Shown piece after piece: positions 9,344-17,433 of a stretch of 64,000 nucleotides of DNA (positions are counted from its first letter, which is position 1; the number at the start of each line of letters is the position of its first letter). The position numbers were made by a program, and so were the translations under genes. The notes under the pieces were generated by a model that did no database searches, had not been told where the DNA came from, and was given only the letters and a program-made list of their open reading frames with translations. Origin of the DNA: Sphingomonas folli (GTDB lineage Bacteria > Pseudomonadota > Alphaproteobacteria > Sphingomonadales > Sphingomonadaceae); the NCBI RefSeq assembly GCF_019429525.1, contig NZ_JAHXZL010000009.1, positions 1-64,000 of the forward strand, in the 5' to 3' direction.

Positions 9344-11272
9344 ATGATCCGTCGCTTCGCCGCAGCCGCGCTGCTGGCCTCCACCGTCCTCGCCCCGGTC
9401 GGCGCCGCCGCGCAGGTGCCCGCGGGCAACAGCGCGCCGCAGCCGGTCCCCTTCGAGGACACGATCCCCGCGCCGCGCGACACGCCCTATCCCGGCACGA
9501 TCCGCCTGAGCGTCGACGCGACCGACACCACGCGCGGCATCCTCCGCGTCACCGAGACCATCCCGGTGGCGCAGGCGGGCCATCTCGTCCTGCTCTTCCC
9601 CAAGTGGCTACCCGGCGCGCACAGCCCGCGCGGCGAGATCGAGAAGCTCGCCGGGCTGATCGTCACCGCGGGCGGCAAGCGGATCGAGTGGACGCGCGAC
9701 CCGGTCGACGTCTTCGCCTTCCACCTCGACGTCCCCGCCGGGGCGCGCAGCGTGGAGGCGAAGTTCCAGTTCATCTCCGCCACCGCGGCCAACCAGGGCC
9801 GAATCGCGGTGACGCCGACGATGATCTCGCTCCAGCCCAACTCGGTGAGCCTCTATCCCGCCGGCTGGTTCACGCGGCAGATCCCGATCCAGATGACGGT
9901 GAGATACCCCGACGGCTGGACCGCGGCGGGCGCGCTCCAGGCGAAGGCGACCGGCTCGACCTACGCCTATGAGACCACCAACTACGAGGTACTGGTCGAC
10001 AGCCCGATCCTCGCCGGCCGCTACGGCAAGACCTGGCCGCTGTCACCCAAGGTGAACCTCAACGTCTTCGCCGACGACCCCGCCGAGCTCGCCGCGACGC
10101 CCGAGCAGATCGCGGGACATCAGCGGCTGGTCGACCAGGCGGTGAAGACGTTCGGTGCGCAGCATTACGATCACTACGAGTTCCTGCTCTCGATCACCGA
10201 CCAGCTCGGCGGCATCGGGCTGGAGCATCACCGCTCGAGCGAGAACGGCGTGACGCCGGGTTATTTCACCAAGTGGAACGACGGCCCCGGCCGCCGCAAC
10301 CTGCTGCCGCACGAGTTCACCCACAGCTGGGACGGCAAGTTCCGCCGCGGCGCGGACCTGTGGACCCCCGACTTCCGCACGCCGATGCGCGACTCGCTGC
10401 TATGGGTGTACGAGGGGCAGACGCAGTTCTGGGGCTATGTCCTCCAGGCGCGGTCGGGGCTGGTGAGCAAGCAGGACACGCTCGACCAATATGCGGCGGT
10501 CATGGCGCTGTACGACAGCCAACCCGCCCGACAGTGGCGCGACCTCATCGACACCACCAACGACCCGATCATCTCGTCGCGCCGCCCCAAGGGCTGGACC
10601 AGCTGGCAGCGCAGCGAGGACTATTACAACGAGGGGCTGCTCGTCTGGATGGACGTCGACTCGCTGCTGCGCGAGAAGTCGGGCGGCACCAAGTCGATCG
10701 ACGACTTCGCGCGCGCCTTCTTCGGCGTGCGCGACGGCGACTGGGGCGAGCTGACCTATACGTTCGACGACGTCGCCAAGACGCTCGACGGCCTCGTGCC
10801 CTGGGATTGGGCGGGTTACCTCCGGCGCCGGCTGACCGAACATGCCGAGGGCGCGCCGATCGAGGGATTCGCGCGCAACGGCTATCGCCTGACCTATAGT
10901 GAGACACCGACCTCGTCGTTCAAGTCGGCCGAGACGAGCGCGCACAACACCAACCTGACCTATTCGGGCGGGATGATCCTGGACGCGTCGGGCAATCTCA
11001 CCGGCGTCACCTGGGACAGCGCCGCCTTCGCCGCGGGGCTCACCGTGGGCGACCAGGTCGTCGCGGTGAACGGCGACGCCTATTCGGCCGACAAGCTCAA
11101 GGCCGCGATCACCGCCGCGAAGACGAGCAAGACACCCATCCAGCTGATGGTTAAGGCGTCGGATAGATTCCGCAGTGCAGCGCTCGACTATCACGGCGGG
11201 CTGCGCTACCCGCGGTTGCAGAAGATCGGCACCGGCGACGGTGGCCTCGATCGTCTCCTGGCGCCCCGCTGA
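9344..11272 (+). CDS. M61 glycyl-aminopeptidase-type metalloprotease with PDZ domain
   Basis: A secreted zinc peptidase of the M61 family (642 residues from this start). A signal peptide (MIRRFAAAALLASTVLAPVGAAAQ) is followed by the N-terminal beta domain. The family motif GGIGLEHHRS comes next, then the zinc site HEFTH at about residues 323-327 with WVYEGQTQFWG downstream. A C-terminal PDZ domain covers about residues 545-630 (GVTWDSAAFAAGLTVGDQVV). The ATG at 9344 gives a clean signal peptide, so an in-frame ATG nine codons upstream is less likely. It appears monocistronic. Confidence 0.92.
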   Translation: MIRRFAAAALLASTVLAPVGAAAQVPAGNSAPQPVPFEDTIPAPRDTPYPGTIRLSVDATDTTRGILRVTETIPVAQAGHLVLLFPKWLPGAHSPRGEIEKLAGLIVTAGGKRIEWTRDPVDVFAFHLDVPAGARSVEAKFQFISATAANQGRIAVTPTMISLQPNSVSLYPAGWFTRQIPIQMTVRYPDGWTAAGALQAKATGSTYAYETTNYEVLVDSPILAGRYGKTWPLSPKVNLNVFADDPAELAATPEQIAGHQRLVDQAVKTFGAQHYDHYEFLLSITDQLGGIGLEHHRSSENGVTPGYFTKWNDGPGRRNLLPHEFTHSWDGKFRRGADLWTPDFRTPMRDSLLWVYEGQTQFWGYVLQARSGLVSKQDTLDQYAAVMALYDSQPARQWRDLIDTTNDPIISSRRPKGWTSWQRSEDYYNEGLLVWMDVDSLLREKSGGTKSIDDFARAFFGVRDGDWGELTYTFDDVAKTLDGLVPWDWAGYLRRRLTEHAEGAPIEGFARNGYRLTYSETPTSSFKSAETSAHNTNLTYSGGMILDASGNLTGVTWDSAAFAAGLTVGDQVVAVNGDAYSADKLKAAITAAKTSKTPIQLMVKASDRFRSAALDYHGGLRYPRLQKIGTGDGGLDRLLAPR

Positions 11273-11306
11273 CTCGCGGGGCGTTGCCGCTAGTAAGGGG
11301 AAGCGC

Positions 11307-11885
11307 ATGCGTATCGATCTGATTCCCGTCGGCAAGGATCCGCCCGACGATCTCAACGTGGTGATCGAGGTGCCGACCGGCGGCGAGCCCGTGAAATATG
11401 AGTTCGACAAGGCCTCGGGCGCCTTGTTCGTCGACCGCATCCTCCACACGCCGATGCGCTACCCGGCCAATTACGGCTTCGTGCCGCACACGCTCTCGCC
11501 CGACGGCGACCCGCTCGACGCGCTGGTGGTCGCCCGCTCGCCGTTCATCCCGGGCTGTGTCGTGCGCGCCCGCCCGATCGCGGTACTCAACCTCGAGGAC
11601 GAGGCCGGCGGCGACGAGAAGCTGGTCTGCGTGCCGGTCGACTCGACCTTCCCTTATTATGCCAACGTCGGCGAGAAGGACGATCTGCCTGAGATCGTCT
11701 TCCAGCAGATCGAGCACTTCTTCACCCATTACAAGGATCTGGAGAAGATGAAGTGGGTGCGCATCGGCACCTGGGGCGGCCGCGAGGAAGCGCGCCGCAT
11801 CACGCTCGAGGCGATCGCGCGCTACAATGAGGCGAAGGCCGAGGGCGAGGAGCCGCACGACTTCGCCGTGCCCGGGCGCGGCTGA
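11307..11885 (+). CDS. ppa: inorganic pyrophosphatase (family I)
   Basis: Hydrolyses pyrophosphate to phosphate in the cytoplasm, pulling biosynthetic reactions forward. The 192-residue protein has the KYEFDKASGALFVDR start, the RYPANYGFVPHT block and the metal-binding signature DGDPLDALVV, with further acidic sites in HYKDLEKMKWVRIG. A GTAAGGGG binding site lies before the ATG at 11307. It is slightly longer at the C-terminus than the E. coli enzyme. It converges on the TfoX-N gene. Confidence 0.95.
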   Translation: MRIDLIPVGKDPPDDLNVVIEVPTGGEPVKYEFDKASGALFVDRILHTPMRYPANYGFVPHTLSPDGDPLDALVVARSPFIPGCVVRARPIAVLNLEDEAGGDEKLVCVPVDSTFPYYANVGEKDDLPEIVFQQIEHFFTHYKDLEKMKWVRIGTWGGREEARRITLEAIARYNEAKAEGEEPHDFAVPGRG

Positions 11886-11965
11886 GCGGACGCGAGGAGT
11901 GGATGGGGCCGGCGGCTGAACCGCCGCTCAGGGCCGCGGCCCTCGCCTGTCCCGGCGTTTTCCCC

Positions 11966-12004
11966 ACGTCCCGTCATCCCCGCCTCCGCGGGATGACGGG
12001 ACGT
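11966..12004. terminator. perfect 15-bp hairpin between convergent genes
   Basis: ACGTCCCGTCATCCC (11966-11980) is the exact reverse complement of 11990-12004, around a 9-base loop. It sits between the convergent ppa and TfoX-N genes and could act on both strands. It has no T tract. The GTCATCCC...GGGATGAC core belongs to the repeat family also seen at 32507-32606, 37439-37532 and 61668-61817. Confidence 0.6.
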
Positions 12005-12068
12005 TGGGAGAGAAGCCGTCGAGCATCACCGTGACGTCCCGTGAGCGACTGGGTCGGCGAGACGCGCC

Positions 12069-12404
12069 CTACCCCGCCGCGCGCCGCCCCGCCGCTACCC
12101 CCAGCATCGCCCAGGCGCGCATCGCCTCGGCGTCGTCGTGGACCTCCTCGGGCGCGCGACGATAATCGATCGAGGCGGTCCGCCCCGCGCGCGCGTAGTG
12201 GAAGCGCTCGCACCCGGCCGCGTCCCATGCCGCGTCGCTCGCCGCGTCGGCCTTGAACCACAGCGCGCCGTCCCCGGTGACCAGCGCGAAGATCACGCCG
12301 TCGAGGTACAGCGCCGCGCCCCCCATCATGCGCCGGTGGCTCACCGCGCCGAGCGGCGCCATCGCCTCCGCGACCAAGTCGACCAGGTCGCGATCGAGCG
12401 TCAC
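12069..12404 (-). CDS. TfoX N-terminal domain protein
   Basis: A 111-residue protein consisting of the TfoX/Sxy N-terminal domain alone (LVDLVAEAMAPLGAVSHRRM, MGGAALYLDGVIFALV, LWFKAD). In other bacteria the full-length homologue regulates competence. Stand-alone N-domains are common in alphaproteobacteria and have no fixed role. The GTG start at 12404 overlaps the stop of the SMR gene (GTGA), which makes it the last gene of a six-gene overlapping operon. Confidence 0.85.
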   Translation of the reverse strand: MTLDRDLVDLVAEAMAPLGAVSHRRMMGGAALYLDGVIFALVTGDGALWFKADAASDAAWDAAGCERFHYARAGRTASIDYRRAPEEVHDDAEAMRAWAMLGVAAGRRAAG

Positions 12405-12724
12405 GCGCCCGAGCCCAGCAGCTTCAGCCCCGCGATGCACGCCACCGCGCCCAGGATCAGCAGCAGCCGCACCGGCGTCGCCGGCTCGCCGTACCAGACG
12501 ATCCCGATCAGCACCGTGCCGAGCGCGCCGATCCCGGTCCACACCGCATAAGCGGTTCCCATCGGGATCGACCGCGCCGCATGTTCGAGCAGCAGCATCG
12601 ACAGCGACACCGAGGCGAGGAAGCCCAGCGTCCAACCGAGGTGCCGGAACCCCTCGACGTTGCGCAGGCAGGTGGTGAAGCCCACCTCGAACAGCCCGCC
12701 CGCGATCAGCCACAGCCACGCCAC
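12401..12724 (-). CDS. SMR-family exporter, SugE/Gdx-like
   Basis: A 107-residue four-helix inner-membrane protein of the small multidrug resistance family. It carries the conserved membrane Glu in AGGLFEVGFTTCLR and the signature PMGTAYAVWTGIGALGTVLIG, which is closest to SugE/Gdx proteins (guanidinium or quaternary-amine/proton antiporters). The start is GTG at 12724, one base after the stop of the acetyltransferase gene. Such proteins act as dual-topology dimers, and no second SMR gene is nearby, which fits a homodimer. No guanidine riboswitch was recognised upstream. Confidence 0.88.
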   Translation of the reverse strand: MAWLWLIAGGLFEVGFTTCLRNVEGFRHLGWTLGFLASVSLSMLLLEHAARSIPMGTAYAVWTGIGALGTVLIGIVWYGEPATPVRLLLILGAVACIAGLKLLGSGA

Positions 12725-12725
12725 C

Positions 12726-13208
12726 TCAGCCGCGCCCCGCCAGCCGCGCCAGCGCCGCGCCCTCGACCCGCTGCACCGTCCACTCGTCCTGCGCGATCGC
12801 CCCCTTGGCGCGGTAGAAGTCGATCGCCGGCGTGTTCCAGTCGAGCACCCACCATTCGAACCGCGCATAGCCGCGGTCGAGCGCGATCCCCGCCAGCCGC
12901 GCCAGCAGCGCCGCGCCCACGCCATGGCCGCGCGCCTCGGGCGCGACGTACAGATCGTCGAGCCACAGCCCGCGCCGCCCGGTCCAGGTCGAGAAGGTGA
13001 CGTAGAAGATCGCGAAGCCCACCGCCGCGCCGTCGCGCTCGGCGATCAGCGCCTCGGCGGCGGGGGGCTGATCGAACAGCGCGGCGCGGAGCATCGGCTC
13101 GGTCGCCTCCACCGCGTCGGGCGCGCGCTCGAACGCGGCGAGCTCGCGCACGAAGCGCAGGATCACGGGGACGTCGGCGGGCGCGGCGGGGCGGATCGAG
13201 ACGGTCAT
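12726..13208 (-). CDS. GNAT-family N-acetyltransferase
   Basis: A 160-residue GCN5-related acetyltransferase. The strand-helix start is SIRPAAPADVPVILRFV. The acetyl-CoA-binding block LDDLYVAPEARGHGVGAALL has the Q/RxxGxG/A-type loop, and WWVLDWNTPAIDFYRAKGA follows. This is the arrangement seen in diamine (spermidine-type) N-acetyltransferases, but the substrate is not certain. Its ATG overlaps the stop of the DMT transporter gene (ATGA). Confidence 0.88.
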   Translation of the reverse strand: MTVSIRPAAPADVPVILRFVRELAAFERAPDAVEATEPMLRAALFDQPPAAEALIAERDGAAVGFAIFYVTFSTWTGRRGLWLDDLYVAPEARGHGVGAALLARLAGIALDRGYARFEWWVLDWNTPAIDFYRAKGAIAQDEWTVQRVEGAALARLAGRG

Positions 13209-14107
13209 GCCGTCCCCTCTAGCGCGGGACGCGGCGCGGCGCGACGCCGCGCGCCGTACAGACATGCCGCGACGATGATCGCCGCGCCCGCCAGCGTGGT
13301 GGTCGCGACTCGCTCGCCGAACACCGCCCAGCCGAGCAGCGCGGCATAGACGAAGGAGGTGTATTCGGTCGTCGCCAGGAACCCCGTCTCGCCGTGCGCA
13401 TAGGCCCAGCCGAGCAGGAACAGCGAGCCCGTCGCCAGCGCCGCCGCGACCGCGATCTGCCACCAGTGCGCCACGGGCGGCACCGCCGCGAGCCAGGGTG
13501 CGGCGAGCGCGAGGAGCGCGGCGAGCACCGCCGACTGGACGAAGGCGATCTCGCGCGCGTCCGCCGCCTGGCTCTGCAGCCGCGCGACGACGAGGTTGGC
13601 GGCGTACAGCACCGCCGAGGCGAGGATCGCGGCGGCGCCGTGCAGCCCCTCGGGCCCGAGCGCGAGCCGCGCGTGCCCCGCGAGGATCACGCCGACCCCG
13701 ACGAGCGCGGCGAGCGAGGCGGCGACCACTCGCGTTCCCACCCGCTCGTGCAGGAACAGCGCGCCGAGCAGCAGCGCGAGCAGCGGCGCGACATAGGTCA
13801 GCGCGATCGCCTGCGCCATCGGCACGCGCGCGAGCCCCCAGAAGAACAGCAGCGCCATCGCGGTGGTGATCGCGCCGCGGGTGAGGTGCAGCCGCAGCGC
13901 GCGCGGCGTCGGGCGCCGCCCGCCCCCGGCGCGCCACACCGCGCCGCCGATCAGCGCGGCGAGCAGCGCGCGCCAGAACAGCGCGTTGTAGACGCCGATC
14001 GCGAGGGTGAGCGCCTTCATGAAGGCGTCCATGATCGAGAACAGCCCGATCCCCGCCGCCGCCACCGCGAAGGCGAGCGCGGGCGACAGCGCGCGCGCGG
14101 CGGTCAA
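13205..14107 (-). CDS. EamA/DMT-family transporter
   Basis: About 300 residues with ten predicted membrane helices in two EamA repeats (for example IGLFSIMDAFMKALTLAIGV, IALTYVAPLLALLLGALFL, EYTSFVYAALLGWAVFGE). The family exports metabolites or amino acids, and the substrate is unknown. TTG at 14107 is chosen as start because it overlaps the toxin-gene stop (TTGA). Any longer N-terminus would lie wholly inside the toxin gene and is basic and unlike the family. Confidence 0.85.
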   Translation of the reverse strand: MTAARALSPALAFAVAAAGIGLFSIMDAFMKALTLAIGVYNALFWRALLAALIGGAVWRAGGGRRPTPRALRLHLTRGAITTAMALLFFWGLARVPMAQAIALTYVAPLLALLLGALFLHERVGTRVVAASLAALVGVGVILAGHARLALGPEGLHGAAAILASAVLYAANLVVARLQSQAADAREIAFVQSAVLAALLALAAPWLAAVPPVAHWWQIAVAAALATGSLFLLGWAYAHGETGFLATTEYTSFVYAALLGWAVFGERVATTTLAGAAIIVAACLYGARRRAAPRPALEGTA

Positions 14108-14484
14108 CGGATCAGGCGGACGTCGATGCCGAGATCGAGATCGGCCCATCGACGATCCGACGTCAGTACCGGCATGTCCAGCCGCTGTCCCAGGGCCAGG
14201 CAGACTCGATCACCGAGCGAAAGACCCAGATGGCGGCTGAGCGGACGCAGCCGCGCCGCGCGGATCGCATCGTCCTCGCCATGCTCGACATGATCGAGGG
14301 ACAGCGAGTTCAGGATGCGGAGCACCAGCTCCGGGGCGAGATCATGCTCCATCGTCACGGTCAACACCTCGGTCAGATTGACCGTGGAGAGAAGGAAAGG
14401 ACCGTCGTGGCCGGCTAGCAGCTCACCGCCCGGTTCGTCGAGAAGGTAGGCGAGGACGACCGACGAGTCGACGACCCCCCTCAC
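14104..14484 (-). CDS. vapC: PIN-domain toxin, VapC-type
   Basis: A 126-residue PIN-domain ribonuclease, the toxin half of a type II toxin-antitoxin pair. The four acidic residues expected for the metal site are present: D6 (VVDSSVVLAYL), E39 (NLTEVLTV), D92 (SLGDRVCLAL) and D110 (VLTSDRRW). It starts with GTG at 14484 overlapping the antitoxin stop (GTGA), so the two are translationally coupled. VapC toxins usually cut tRNAs or rRNA, and the target here is unknown. Confidence 0.88.
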   Translation of the reverse strand: MRGVVDSSVVLAYLLDEPGGELLAGHDGPFLLSTVNLTEVLTVTMEHDLAPELVLRILNSLSLDHVEHGEDDAIRAARLRPLSRHLGLSLGDRVCLALGQRLDMPVLTSDRRWADLDLGIDVRLIR

Positions 14485-14711
14485 TCGCCGCAGTCCTCCC
14501 GCCGCTCGCGGAGGAACTGGTCGACGGTATAGCCCTTCATCGCCTCGCGCAGCTGCGCGAGCGCCGCTGCCGGGTCGTCGCGCCGCATCGCGATCCGCTC
14601 GCCGTCACTCTCTAGCGCGACGCTGTCGCCGTCCTTGATCCCGAATTCTCGACGCAGATCCGCGGGGATGACGATCTTGCCGCCCGCGATCACCTTGGCG
14701 TGATAGGTCAT
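14481..14711 (-). CDS. vapB: AbrB/SpoVT-fold antitoxin, VapB-type
   Basis: A 76-residue antitoxin with an N-terminal swapped-hairpin DNA-binding domain (AKVIAGGKIVIPADLRREFG, then IKDGDSVALESDG) and a C-terminal toxin-binding tail (LREAMKGYTVDQFLRERRED). It should neutralise the neighbouring PIN toxin and repress its own operon. A perfect 9-bp inverted repeat directly before its start is the likely operator. It is the first gene of a six-gene overlapping operon. Confidence 0.88.
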   Translation of the reverse strand: MTYHAKVIAGGKIVIPADLRREFGIKDGDSVALESDGERIAMRRDDPAAALAQLREAMKGYTVDQFLRERREDCGE

Positions 14712-14712
14712 G

Positions 14713-14738
14713 TCAGGCCCTCCAGGGCCTGACTTATA
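14713..14738 (-). promoter_or_regulatory. operator palindrome and -10 box of the vapBC operon
   Basis: TCAGGCCCT-CC-AGGGCCTGA (14713-14732) is a perfect inverted repeat ending one base before the antitoxin ATG. On the minus strand CTATAAG (around 14739-14733) abuts it and looks like a -10 element. A bound antitoxin-toxin complex would then cover the transcription start and the ribosome binding region, as expected for autoregulation. Confidence 0.65.
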
Positions 14739-14747
14739 GCACCCGCC

Positions 14748-15872
14748 CTATTCCGCCGCGAGCGCCGCCGCCGCGTCGCGCGCCTCGATCTCGGCCGCCT
14801 TGGCCTCGACCAGCCGGACGATATGCTCGACCATGTCGGCGTCCTGGACGTGATGGTCGGTCACGCCCGACAGGTACACCATGTGGCGCCCGTTGCCGCC
14901 GCCGGTGATGCCGATGTCGGTCTCGCGCGCCTCGCCCGGGCCGTTCACCACGCAGCCGAGCACGCTCAGCGACATCGGCGTGCGGATATGCTGGAGCCGC
15001 TCCTCCAGCGTCTGCACCGTGCGGATCACGTCGAAACCCTGGCGCGCGCAGCTCGGGCAGCTGACCACGCGCACGCCGCGGTTGCGGATGCCGAGCGCCT
15101 TGAGGATCTCGAAGCCGACGCGCACCTCCTCCTCGGGCTCGGCCGAGAGCGAGACGCGGATCGTGTCGCCGATGCCGAACCACAGGAGCGAGCCCATGCC
15201 GATCGACGACTTCACGGTGCCGCCGATCAGCCCGCCCGCCTCGGTGATGCCGAGGTGGAGCGGGCAGTCGACCGCGTCCGCCAGCTGCTGATAGGCCGCC
15301 ACCGCGAGGAACACGTCGGACGCCTTCACCGCCACCTTATATTCGTGGAAGTCGTGGTCCTGCAGCAGCTTGATATGGTCGAGCGCGCTCTCGACCAGCG
15401 CCTCGGGGCAGGGCTCGCCGTATTTCTCGAGCAGGTCCTTCTCGAGGCTGCCCGCGTTGACGCCGATGCGGATCGCGCAGCCGTTGGCCTTGGCGGCACG
15501 CACCACCTCGGCGACGCGGTCGGACGAGCCGATGTTGCCCGGGTTGATACGAAGGCACGCCGCGCCCGCGTCCGCCGCCTCGAGCGCGCGCTTGTAGTGG
15601 AAATGGATGTCGGCGACGATCGGCACCTTGGCGGCGCGGACGATCTGGCCGAGCGCGGCGGTGGAGGCCACGTCCGGGCAGCTGACGCGGACGATGTCAG
15701 CGCCCGCCTCCTCGCAGCGGCGGATCTGATCGATCGTCGCGCGCGCGTCGTCGGTGGGCGTGTTGGTCATCGTCTGCACGGTGACCGGCGCGCCGCCGCC
15801 GACGGGGACGTTGCCGACCATGATCTGGCGGCTCTCTCGGCGCGCGATGTCGCGCCACGGACGGATGGACAT
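14748..15872 (-). CDS. ispG: 4-hydroxy-3-methylbut-2-enyl diphosphate synthase
   Basis: IspG (GcpE) is the [4Fe-4S] enzyme of the penultimate MEP-pathway step toward isoprenoids, in the cytoplasm. The 374-residue protein has the [20 protein letters not shown] start, the LRINPGNIG block and the cluster ligands in [14 protein letters not shown] and [15 protein letters not shown]. The ATG at 15872 (MSIRPWRD) gives the usual length. Its stop is 16 bases from the vapB operator region, but it is transcribed toward that operon from its own upstream region. Confidence 0.95.
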   Translation of the reverse strand: MSIRPWRDIARRESRQIMVGNVPVGGGAPVTVQTMTNTPTDDARATIDQIRRCEEAGADIVRVSCPDVASTAALGQIVRAAKVPIVADIHFHYKRALEAADAGAACLRINPGNIGSSDRVAEVVRAAKANGCAIRIGVNAGSLEKDLLEKYGEPCPEALVESALDHIKLLQDHDFHEYKVAVKASDVFLAVAAYQQLADAVDCPLHLGITEAGGLIGGTVKSSIGMGSLLWFGIGDTIRVSLSAEPEEEVRVGFEILKALGIRNRGVRVVSCPSCARQGFDVIRTVQTLEERLQHIRTPMSLSVLGCVVNGPGEARETDIGITGGGNGRHMVYLSGVTDHHVQDADMVEHIVRLVEAKAAEIEARDAAAALAAE

Positions 15873-16244
15873 GGCGCCCCATATACATGCGCGGCGTGAC
15901 GGTTGGAAGGCGGCGGGATCGCGGGGAAGCCCCGCCCCCGACGGAGGTCGTCGCGGCCCCGCTCGACCCACGTCCCTCGCCATTGTGTTCCGGCGAGAGC
16001 CGGGATCCGGCGCCGAGCGACACTGCGCCTGATGGGGAGCGAGGCCTGGGCTCCTGCGCGCGCAGGAGCACGAAAAAGGCTCTCGCGACGATCCCCCGAG
16101 GGCGAGGGGAATGTACGACTTCCTGCCTCGCCTGAGGAATAGGGCTGGCGTGCGCGTCGCCAAGGGGCGCGCTGCCACGGGTCGCCTCCCCGCGGCGCCA
16201 CCGCCACCTCGCGCAAACGCGGCGTTAATGCTAGGCGCGCCGCG
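15873..16244. other. divergent intergenic stretch with REP-like palindromes
   Basis: The region between the leftward ispG and the rightward acyltransferase gene. It holds a dispersed palindrome at 15981-16069, ending in the perfect 20-bp palindrome GCTCCTGCGCGCGCAGGAGC (16050-16069). A CGAAAAAGGC patch follows directly. No gene is seen. The acyltransferase promoter must lie in the right part, but no clear boxes were found. Confidence 0.5.
15981..16069. repeat. REP-like palindrome (GTGTTCCGGCG / CAGGAGC family)
   Basis: It starts with GTGTTCCGGCGAGAGCCGGGATCC and ends with a perfect GCTCCTGCGC/GCGCAGGAGC palindrome. It shares modules (CCTGGGCTCC, GCAGGAGCAC) with the elements at 3108, 30591, 58572 and 62378. 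Confidence 0.6.
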
Positions 16245-17411
16245 ATGCAGCGGCATTACGGCCTCGACTGGCTCCGCATCGGGGCGTTCGCGATCCTCAT
16301 CCTCTACCATGTCGGGATGGTGTTCGTGCCGTGGGACTTCCACGCCAAGCTGCCCGGCGCCTGGTGGGTGGCGGTGCCGATGATGGCGTCCAACCCGTGG
16401 CGACTGGCGCTGCTGTTCGTCGTCTCGGGCTATGCCAGCCGCGCGCTGATGATCCGCAACAGGAAACCGTGGCGCTTCGCGCGCCAGCGCTCGCTGCGGC
16501 TGCTCGTGCCGCTCGTCTTCGGCGTGGCGGTGATCGTGCCGGTGCAGCCCTGGGTCGAGCTCGGCGAGAAGTTCGGCTACCCGCACGGCTTCCTCCATTT
16601 CTACCGGCACGATTACTGGCGCTTCGCGATGCTGGGGCCGATCGTGCTGCCGACCTGGAACCACCTGTGGTTCGTCGGCTATCTGTGGGTCTACACGCTG
16701 GTGCTGGCGCTCGCCGCCGGGCTGTTGCCGCCCGCCGTCACCGCGGCGGCGCAGCGCGGCTTCGCCTTCGTCATGCGCGGGCCCGCGCTGCTGGCGCTGC
16801 CGATGGGCTGGATGGTGCTGGTCAATCTCGCCCTCTTCCCCGGCGCGCGCGAGACCCACGCGCTGGTCGACGACTGGGTCGCGCACGCCAGCTACTTCCC
16901 CGCCTTCCTGTTCGGCTACGCGCTCGCCCGCGCGCCGGCCACGCTCGCCGCCTTCGTGCGGCAGTGGAAGCCGACGGCGGCGCTCGCGCTCGCCGCCTAC
17001 GCGCTGGTGGCGGGCATCGAGATCCGCTGGCCGGGCAACACCATGCCCCCGCCCTGGGGCAATGTCTTCGCGATCGCGCGCGCGGTCGAGGGATGGAGCG
17101 CGGTGGCGGCGCTGATCGGCTATGCCGATTCGCACTGGAACCGCGACCAGCGCTGGCGCCCGATGCTGACCGAGGCGGTGTTCCCCTTCTATATCGTCCA
17201 CCAGTCGATCATCGTGCTCGCCGCCGACGCGCTGCGGCCGCTGGCACTGCCGGGCTGGGCCGAGTTCGCGCTGCTGGTGGCGGCGACGGTCGCGGGCTGC
17301 TGGGCCTTCTACCTGATCGGCCGCGCGATCGGGCCGCTGCGCCCGCTGATCGGGCTGCGCCGACACGCCTCGCGCCGCACCCATGTCGACCCGCGGCCCG
17401 CGCTGGTCTGA
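16245..17411 (+). CDS. acyltransferase family 3 membrane protein
   Basis: A 388-residue polytopic membrane protein of the acyltransferase-3 family (OafA/NodX-like). These add acyl groups to sugars, glycans or membrane lipids. The conserved N-terminal block [20 protein letters not shown] carries the family Arg and His. [12 protein letters not shown] and [19 protein letters not shown] follow, and about ten helices can be drawn. The C-terminus [13 protein letters not shown] matches family members. It is convergent with the acylase gene at a 22-base distance. The substrate is unknown. Confidence 0.88.
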   Translation: MQRHYGLDWLRIGAFAILILYHVGMVFVPWDFHAKLPGAWWVAVPMMASNPWRLALLFVVSGYASRALMIRNRKPWRFARQRSLRLLVPLVFGVAVIVPVQPWVELGEKFGYPHGFLHFYRHDYWRFAMLGPIVLPTWNHLWFVGYLWVYTLVLALAAGLLPPAVTAAAQRGFAFVMRGPALLALPMGWMVLVNLALFPGARETHALVDDWVAHASYFPAFLFGYALARAPATLAAFVRQWKPTAALALAAYALVAGIEIRWPGNTMPPPWGNVFAIARAVEGWSAVAALIGYADSHWNRDQRWRPMLTEAVFPFYIVHQSIIVLAADALRPLALPGWAEFALLVAATVAGCWAFYLIGRAIGPLRPLIGLRRHASRRTHVDPRPALV

Positions 17412-17433
17412 ACGGCGACGATCGCGCACGCCC

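Noticed and set aside
14108..14149. Longer DMT transporter start at 14149
   Set aside because: The extra 14 residues lie within the toxin gene and are basic, while the TTG overlap junction fits the operon.
13394..14293. 299-codon plus-strand frame over the DMT transporter and toxin genes
   Set aside because: Arg/Glu/Gln-rich translation without family resemblance, antisense to recognisable genes.
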